Source of the DNA: Gordionus sp. m RMFG-2023
Taxonomy: Eukaryota > Nematomorpha > Gordioida > Chordodea > Parachordodidae
Reading direction: 5' to 3'
DNA length: 64,000 nt
Assembly (NCBI RefSeq): GCF_954871325.1
Contig: NC_088775.1
Coordinates: 12,935,561 to 12,999,560 of the forward strand
Position numbers and translations under genes: made by a program. The notes beneath the pieces are model-generated. The model was not told the origin of the DNA. It was given only the letters and a program-made list of their open reading frames with translations, and did no database searches. Positions 57,382 through 64,000 of the stretch are shown here, piece after piece. Positions within the stretch are counted from its first letter, which is position 1; each line of letters begins with the position of its first letter.

Positions 57382-60300
57382 ATGTATAAATTTCGATTTT
57401 TATGGAGTATACCTTTTATACTTATATCATATGATAAGAATCATATGTTTGTGATAAAAAAATTTCCAAAAATTTCATTCCTAGCATCTACTTATTTATT
57501 CAATGATAGTAAAAAATCGAATTTGGAAGCAGCTAAAACAGAAACAGAAAGAATTATATTAAGATTAAAGGAATATTATTTTTTAATTTTAACAAATAAA
57601 CAATAAACATTATAGGAGGAATATGGAATTCCAGGGCTTGTTATAGGTGTTAATGTTGATGGCAAAAATATCTTTTTGAAGGGATTTGGATATTCAGATG
57701 TTGAAAATTTATTGCCAGCTCATGAGAAAACTATCATGCGTATAGCAAGCATCAGTAAACCAGTAACACTCACTATATTAGCTAAGTTAATGGAAAACGA
57801 TAAAATATCATTAGATGAATCCATCCAAAAATATGTGCCAAATTTCCCAAAGAAATATGTTAACAATGAAAATGTACAATTTTGCATGCGAAAGATTTTC
57901 TGAAATTTTTATAGATAAATATCACATTAAGACAAATTGTTTCTCATATAAGTGGCATTAGGCATTATGATAAAGAATGTAAAGAGATTACAAGAAATAA
58001 TAAAAAAAAGGAAGAGACTAAAGATGTTAAAAATTTACAAGTTAATTGCTTTATATGAATATAAATTGTAAATATTTAAGGTCATACCATTGCAAAATGA
58101 ATTTGATCAATTTGAATATTATTTAACTCACAATTATAAATCAATAAAAGATGCATTAGAATTATTTAAGAATGATGAATTGTGCACAAAGCCAGGTAGG
58201 ATGATAATTTATATTGATTATTATAATTTTTATTTTTCATAATTAATAATTTTATGTAAACTCTCATCCATATATTTTTTCACTCCCCAGATTATTTTAT
58301 TTTAGATCTTATATATGATCCCAGATTAAAAAAATATAGTATTTAATTGCAAATATTAAGTTCAAAAAAAAAATGTATAAATAATTTTTTTTTAGATTAA
58401 AAATCATTTTTTTTCAGGGCATCTAGCAGAAATTTGAACCCATGCCACTAGACCTCAAAATAAATTGATTCATTTTTTTGAATATGATTGGAAATATATT
58501 TCATAATACAAATAATTTAAAAAAATATTTGATATTATTTTTACTAATATTTTTATAAAATTTCTTCATACATGCAATTATTTGTGATATTAAATTTTCT
58601 TGTTCGGGATTTTTTTAAATGTGAAATTTAAAATGTCAATTGTTTTGTTTTATTATTTGTTTAAAATAATTTGATACACACTGAGGTCTATAGTAGAGAT
58701 CGGCAATGGGTCAGTTTATAGCCCACAATCATGCACCCCATTTTTAATAAAAAAATTACCAATTAGCCAGATGTTGAAAAAAAACACCCACTCTTGAATT
58801 TCAGAGTTTGGAATTGGTGTGCATCAATTCAGCCCTCGACCGAATCGAGAAATATGAGAAACGATGGCGTAGCTATAATATTTATCATTCATTCATTTTG
58901 TAATTTGAGCGATGCGACGTGGCGCTATTTAAGCTTTACCATAAATAAAGTCTTTAGTGAAGCATCGTATTTAGGTTTGCAAAGGCCAAATATGGAGAAA
59001 GGTATTTAATGAAGATGAGGGTATAATCGCGGTGATGGTTTTTAATAGAAATAGAGGCTGGATTTTAAGAAAACGGTGAATTTATACGGTGGTCGTTTTT
59101 TATGGAATCTCACCCTTCCCTTTTCAATCTTTAGCCAACTCCAAAACTGTTTAGACAATTTTTTATAAAAAAAACGATTATCTCCATCTTTAAGTTGTAA
59201 CTCAAACTTAGAGGCTAGGCTAAAAGCTTGGCTAAGCTATATTTGAATTTGCCAAAATTAGAATTAGATGCTTTAACGTCAATAATTATTCACGAGGAAA
59301 ATAAAATGTAATATCATTATGAAATATTTCATTACCTATTAAAGAATTAGTCAATATATTCTAGAAAAAATATTAAATAAGCATCATGTAAACATCTTTG
59401 TATTAGGGAAGTGTCCTGACCTGGAAACCACTCCAGAGTTACGCTACTGAATATTTATAACCCTTTTTTAAAAAAAATTACAAAAATAAATTGTTATCTA
59501 ACAAAATAAATTATTATAACAAAGGTACAAAATTTTTATATACAACCCATGGTTGGACATTGATTAGCGCAGCCATTGAATATGTAACACAGGAACCATT
59601 TCTTAAAACATTAAGAACATTCTTCGAGACACTAGATATGTCATCTACGTTCATTGACGAAAATATTCCTCTTATACCTGATAGATCGAAGTTAATATAT
59701 ATGACTTTTTAAAGATAAATTTCCCATCAACTTGACAGGGGAGAATCTATATTAAGATTAAAATGGTACTCGAGTTCCCTTTCCCCCTTCACTAGATTTG
59801 TATATTATATTATATATTCATTTTATATTCCTTTATTTTTTTATCTCTTAATTATTGAACTCGTATCTTTAATAATATTCCTAGCAGGGATGTAAACCCC
59901 AACTGAACCAGAACCCCAACCATGTACTTTTTTTTTAAATTTAGGGTACAGGGTAAAAAAATTTTTATTTATTTTATTTATTTTTCTAAATTTTTATTTA
60001 TTTATTTTAAAAAAATTTAATAAAAAATTTAAACTTAATTAAAAGAAATTTTTTTTTTAAATTCAATTATATTTATTATATTTTCAATTTCAAATATTCA
60101 AAACTTTAAAAAAAATATTTATTAAAACTTATATTATAAGAAGAAAAAAAAATTAAAAAAATATATATTAAAAATTATATAAACTAAAATATATAAAAAT
60201 CAAGGGGGAGGGGGTTGAAAAGATATATTGCCATGCATAGAGCCCAGAATAGAGATAAAATTAGATCTACATATCTCGAGAGATATTCTTTGTCTAAGGT

Positions 60301-61829
60301 ATAAATTTTCTTTAGGATCTCCAGTGATGTTGTTAGTTTCATACCTAAAGTTTTAAAAATAGAATTATACGTTTTTTTTAATTGGGAATATTTGTTACGT
60401 TTGGATTATTTGACGGTCAAATATATGTTAAAAAAATACCATGCAAAATTTTTAAATAATAAAAAAAAACAATAAATATTTAAAACAATTGTTTTTTATT
60501 ATTTTCAATATTATAAATATTTTTTGTGAAAATTATTTTTCGCAAAATCATTTCTTATTTTAGTGCGTCCATTTTATGGATTAAAAAAAATTTCTAGATA
60601 CCGAACCCTGAACCCGAAGTTGGTTCAGAGATTTTTTACTAAACCCAAACCCGAACCTAAACACTTTTAAAGAAAGAAGGTTCACAACTGGGTTAGAGTG
60701 TTTTACATATATAATAAAAATGTAATTAAAATGATTTTAATTTTTTCTTTCGCTAAAATTATTTGGATTATTGGGGGGGGGGGGGGATTCACAATATCAT
60801 GAGTTCAATTAGATAAGTTATATTATAAGTTTAGAAATATTATCATTTAACAGTTTATTTGTAATTTTCCCAAAGATGTACCGTAGTATCATTTTTTTAA
60901 ATTTAGGTATTATGTACGAGATAAAGCCAGCCAATACAAACTCAAAAATGCTCAATTCGTTGATAATTCGTACAAATGGGCTGGAGGTGGTATTCTCTCG
61001 AATGTTCCCGATTTACTAAAATTCGGTCAAATGATGTTGTACAGTTATCAACGTTGCTCGCCTTACAACAAGGTTGACATTCCAATAAAAGTAAAACTTA
61101 GTAATAAACTATCAATCGCATCAAAAAGGGATGGCTAATATAATTTCGAACGAAATCTACAAATCAATAATATTGTAAGAGATTGATTCTGTTGATTTTC
61201 TAAAGCTTAACCTTTTTTTAAAAGATCCAATCTTGAACAGAAAATTACTGATCAAATTAAAATAAATATAATTTCCTCTTCTACACAACCCATTTTTTTT
61301 TTGAAAATAGCCAACGAATCTCGACAACCTTCAAACATCGCCATTACCTCCACCGGGTTATTTAAAATGCGAAACCGTTAAGCAATTATGGACGCCCGTC
61401 GTCAAAACGGGATACAAGTCGCCTCTAAATTCGTATTATGGTATGGGCTGGTTCGTAAATAATGCGCCTGATCAAACTAAGACAGAAATTTTAAATGAGC
61501 GGGAGGATGCAGGATACAATGACGATGGGCAGGAACTAGAATTATCTTCAGGGATTCCTCAAGATTCAAAAGAAAATCTAGAGAAAATCAAAAAAGATTC
61601 CAGCCAAATTCTAAACGAGTGTTACTCATGCGAGAACAACAAAATCGCTAGTTTCCATCATTCCGGAGGTGCGGTAGGAGCTAGTAGCATATTGGCAGTA
61701 ATGGTCGATGGTAAGGGAGATAAAGAACCTGGTAAATTTGGTAAAGGGGTCATAGTCGTAATACTAACGAACCTGCAAGAAGTCAGCCTTACCAAAACGG
61801 CCATACAGATAGGGAAATTGTATATGTGA
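57382..61829 (+). CDS. LACTB: LACTB, mitochondrial serine beta-lactamase-like protein
   Basis: Seven exons: 57,382-57,570; 57,616-57,873; 57,915-58,040; 58,081-58,195; 59,525-59,690; 60,907-61,090 (or 61,072); 61,311-61,829, about 518 aa (human 547). Signature segments in order: EYGIPGLVIGVNVDGK, GFGYSDVENLLP, MRIASISKPVTLTILAKL (catalytic Ser-Ile-Ser-Lys), IVSHISGIRHYDK, LELFKNDELCTKPG|TKFLYT, THGWTLISAAIEYV, DNSYKWAGGGILS, LLKFGQMMLYSYQ and HHSGGAVGASSI (the His-Thr-Gly-Gly box as HSGG). Known family: penicillin-binding-protein-like serine hydrolase forming filaments in the mitochondrial intermembrane space. A short hydrophobic N-terminal stretch (FLWSIPFILISY) fits import or membrane tethering. 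Intron 1 (45 nt) has GA rather than GT at its 5' end; introns 4 (1,329 nt) and 5 (1,216 nt) hold repeats. Otherwise intact. Confidence 0.92.
58196..59524 (+). other. LACTB: LACTB intron 4 with repeat relics
   Basis: Donor CCAG|GTAGG and acceptor CAAAG|GTACA restore ...KPGTKFLY.... A GC-richer patch (about 58,685-59,060) with an open frame of 71 codons (58,794-59,009) matches nothing I recognise. 59,110-59,260 is a MITE relic with CTCAAACTTAGAGGCTAGGC, related to 54,260-54,330. Confidence 0.6.
59885..60665. mobile_element. hAT-like non-autonomous element in LACTB intron 5
   Basis: Starts CAGGGATGTAAACCCCAACTG with GAACC words, and ends in ACCGAACCCTGAACCCGAAG...AACCCAAACCCGAACC, typical of hAT MITEs with GGTTC-rich termini. 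It encloses the second copy (60,070-60,420, plus strand) of the dispersed repeat also at 5,964-6,420. In this copy the coding frame is destroyed. Confidence 0.5.
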
Positions 61830-64000
61830 TCCTTTTTTAAAATATAAAACAAATACTTTTAGGATTTTATTGACAGTTATTTATATATAAAATTAAATCG
61901 AAATTATTATTGTTTTAGAATTCATGTAATTATAAATGGATGTTTTTATACGAGTTTTAAAATTATTTTGCGGCAATTTTTTTAAATACACGCATAATTA
62001 TTTTTACACCTATCAATCATTTATAACTGTTAAATAATTTGTCCACTGTTTAAAAATTTTCCCGGTCCTTCTTTTCTGGCTAGATCTAATTCTAGCAAAA
62101 TATCAATTTTTTTGATTTAAGGTATACGCTGTTTCGATTATATATTTTTCTTTAAATCAAAGACACAAACTAAATTAATTGATATCAAAATGTTTCTTTA
62201 TATTTATAATTGTTTCATAAGAATGTACAATGATTCTTTTAATCTTCAATTATTTACATAGAACTAAAATAAATAAAAATATAATATTCGTTTGAATAAT
62301 AAATTAAGTTAAACTAAGAAATTGGTAAAAAAAATATTATAATAAAAGGTTAAACATTTAAGATATTGGTCAAGGTTAAAAAAAAGGTATCTTATTCAAA
62401 TAAAGATTAACGATGTTTCTACAACTCAACACTAACGAGTAATAAGCTATATTTATAATAAGCGCGATGGCCACATAATTTACAAAAGTAAAGCCATAGG
62501 TATAAATTGCAAATACTGAGCGAAATGAAGAAATTGTGATAGTCGTTTACTTATTATATTTCAAAAAATATTGTAAATGTGACGAATCAGCTGTGATTTC
62601 GCGTCGCTTGAGAGAATAGCGTTTACTATAAACGAGGCGTAAAGTTGCCATATTTATAAAATTATTAATCCCAGACCCAAATCTATCTAAGACAAATATG
62701 TGCATTTTTTTGAAAAAGGGGTATAGAAATCCCTTTCTATCAAATTCTAATATAACGAGATTATTATTTATATGGCGCTTAGTCACAGTTTTCTTTTTTT
62801 CAAACGAAAGCGTCTTTTTTTCCACCCTGGTTAATAGATCATTTTATTTTTGATGGTTCGCAAAAAATAACAATCATTTATTCATTTGAATCTATATTAT
62901 TACATCATTTTAAATGTCAATGAATTAAATATTCTTTTTTTTACTTATACTGTAAGGCAGTCGTTGCTAACCCCCGTCTTAAGACCACGTACACATACTC
63001 CTTATAAATTTTCACTTTCCCTCAAAATTAGAAGAAATTTCCCTCTCCCCTCCTCAATATTTCATTACCTATATTATACAATAAATAGTTAAATTTAGAG
63101 CACCCATTGATCTAGAGCTCCATATCAAGACGATGGAAATGATAAATTAATTAATTATAAGCTTTATTTCTCAATTATTTATATCTAATAGAAGCTATGT
63201 AATAAAAAAAAACATGCAGCATATCAAATAGGTAAGCACTTGTTATATATAAAAACTATTCGTTCTGTCAGATAAAATTGAGGCTATGATTGAATAAAAA
63301 GGAGTCGCTACAAAATATTAGATGAATATGTATAAAGCCAGTCTCCTCTCAAGCTTAGAATTTTGCCTCTAAACTAAAATATCCCTTCTTACCCACCACT
63401 TCTCTAGACGTTTAGCGAGTTACAATTATTGTAACATAACATAAAGTTTTGGCCAAATTAAAACGTGTGTGAAAGAGCATCAAACAACAGCCAAACCTCT
63501 GCCACTGCGGAGCATATATTTAATTTTCCGATACATCATTAATTTAAATAATTGACATGACCTTGACAAAGAAAAATAACTTCCCCAAAAGATTAATTAG
63601 GGCATCGAGATCGCAAAACCCAAGTACAATATGTAATCAGAGAATGGAAATAACACTCAAATGGAGAAGCTTATTATCTCCTTCCTAACATTATTTTTTT
63701 AAATATTGTTTATTAACATTTTTAACGTATTTCTTTAATTTAAGAATTTTTTCAATTTCTAAGTTTTTAATATGATTTTATCTTGGTAATAATAAATAAT
63801 ACATGTTACCAACAAGTCGGAATATATTATAAATTATTTATTTAATTTGACCCCGTTAGTGCCGTTTAATAAATTTTCGATATTGATATTATTCACATTT
63901 AAAAAAAATATAAAACACCTTATAAATTTACAATTAATAAAAGTGATGGCTTATAATTCAAATCAAAATCTTAATTTTTTATTCTTCTAAGTCAGAATAA
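61830..64000. other. AT-rich intergenic DNA, no supported gene
   Basis: A minus-strand open frame of 92 codons (62,825-62,547) has mixed composition (GSGINNFINMATLRLVYSKR) and no ATG at its left boundary (it opens with GTG). I cannot place it in a family; it could be a terminal exon of an unrecognised gene. The rest shows no exon or repeat of note. Confidence 0.4.

Noticed and set aside
58794-59009. 71-codon frame in LACTB intron 4
   Set aside because: Lies wholly in an intron, matches nothing recognised, and its GC-richer patch has no termini or second copy that would define an element.
62547-62825. 92-codon minus frame as a host gene
   Set aside because: Opens with GTG, no recognisable domain and no supporting exon nearby; left as unproven.

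Overview
The window is strongly AT-rich eukaryotic DNA, by eye well above 70% A+T with long A/T runs. It is probably from an animal: the five recognisable host genes are intron-bearing and encode DNAJC24/DPH4, PPAN, THUMPD1, ZNHIT1 and LACTB, and LACTB in this form is typical of metazoans. Most introns are tiny (37-48 nt, GT...AG). A few are hundreds to thousands of bases long and carry transposons. Compact genes with tiny introns, AT bias and many hAT elements would suit a reduced or parasitic lineage, but the species cannot be named from sequence alone.

Layout. 1-101 (-) is the start of an unidentified acidic protein. 0.1-13.2 kb is AT-rich, with short transposon ends and no gene. DNAJC24 (+) is at 13,177-13,680. 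14-22 kb holds a piggyBac-like relic, a complete-ended hAT with an 8-bp target duplication (17,524-19,609) and a degraded gag-like fossil. PPAN (+) runs from 23,460 to 40,148: six exons sit within 1 kb, then a 14.7-kb intron, then two 3' exons. THUMPD1 (-, 40,222-42,738) converges on PPAN with 73 bp between the coding ends. A LINE-like relic lies at 43.0-43.6 kb. ZNHIT1 (+) is at 44,210-44,840. 45-57 kb is repeats: a three-copy interspersed repeat, direct repeats, a second LINE-like relic, a gypsy-type reverse transcriptase fossil, MITEs and poly-G tracts. LACTB (+) is at 57,382-61,829. Nothing convincing follows to 64,000.

The most striking structure is the PPAN intron. It holds two separate giant imperfect palindromes (25,129-35,837 and 36,236-38,803). 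In each, two head-to-head hAT transposase copies flank a unique spacer of about 0.5-0.7 kb. A different, nearly intact hAT (25,667-28,456) inserted into one arm of the first palindrome, with a perfect 8-bp target duplication; the other arm keeps the empty site, so the order of events can be read.

The host genes are housekeeping: diphthamide synthesis (DNAJC24), 60S ribosome assembly (PPAN), tRNA acetylation (THUMPD1), H2A.Z exchange (ZNHIT1) and a mitochondrial serine protease/beta-lactamase relative (LACTB). They show no operon-like grouping. Exon structures were inferred by hand from reading frame, splice dinucleotides and remembered human and fly proteins; no alignment was run.
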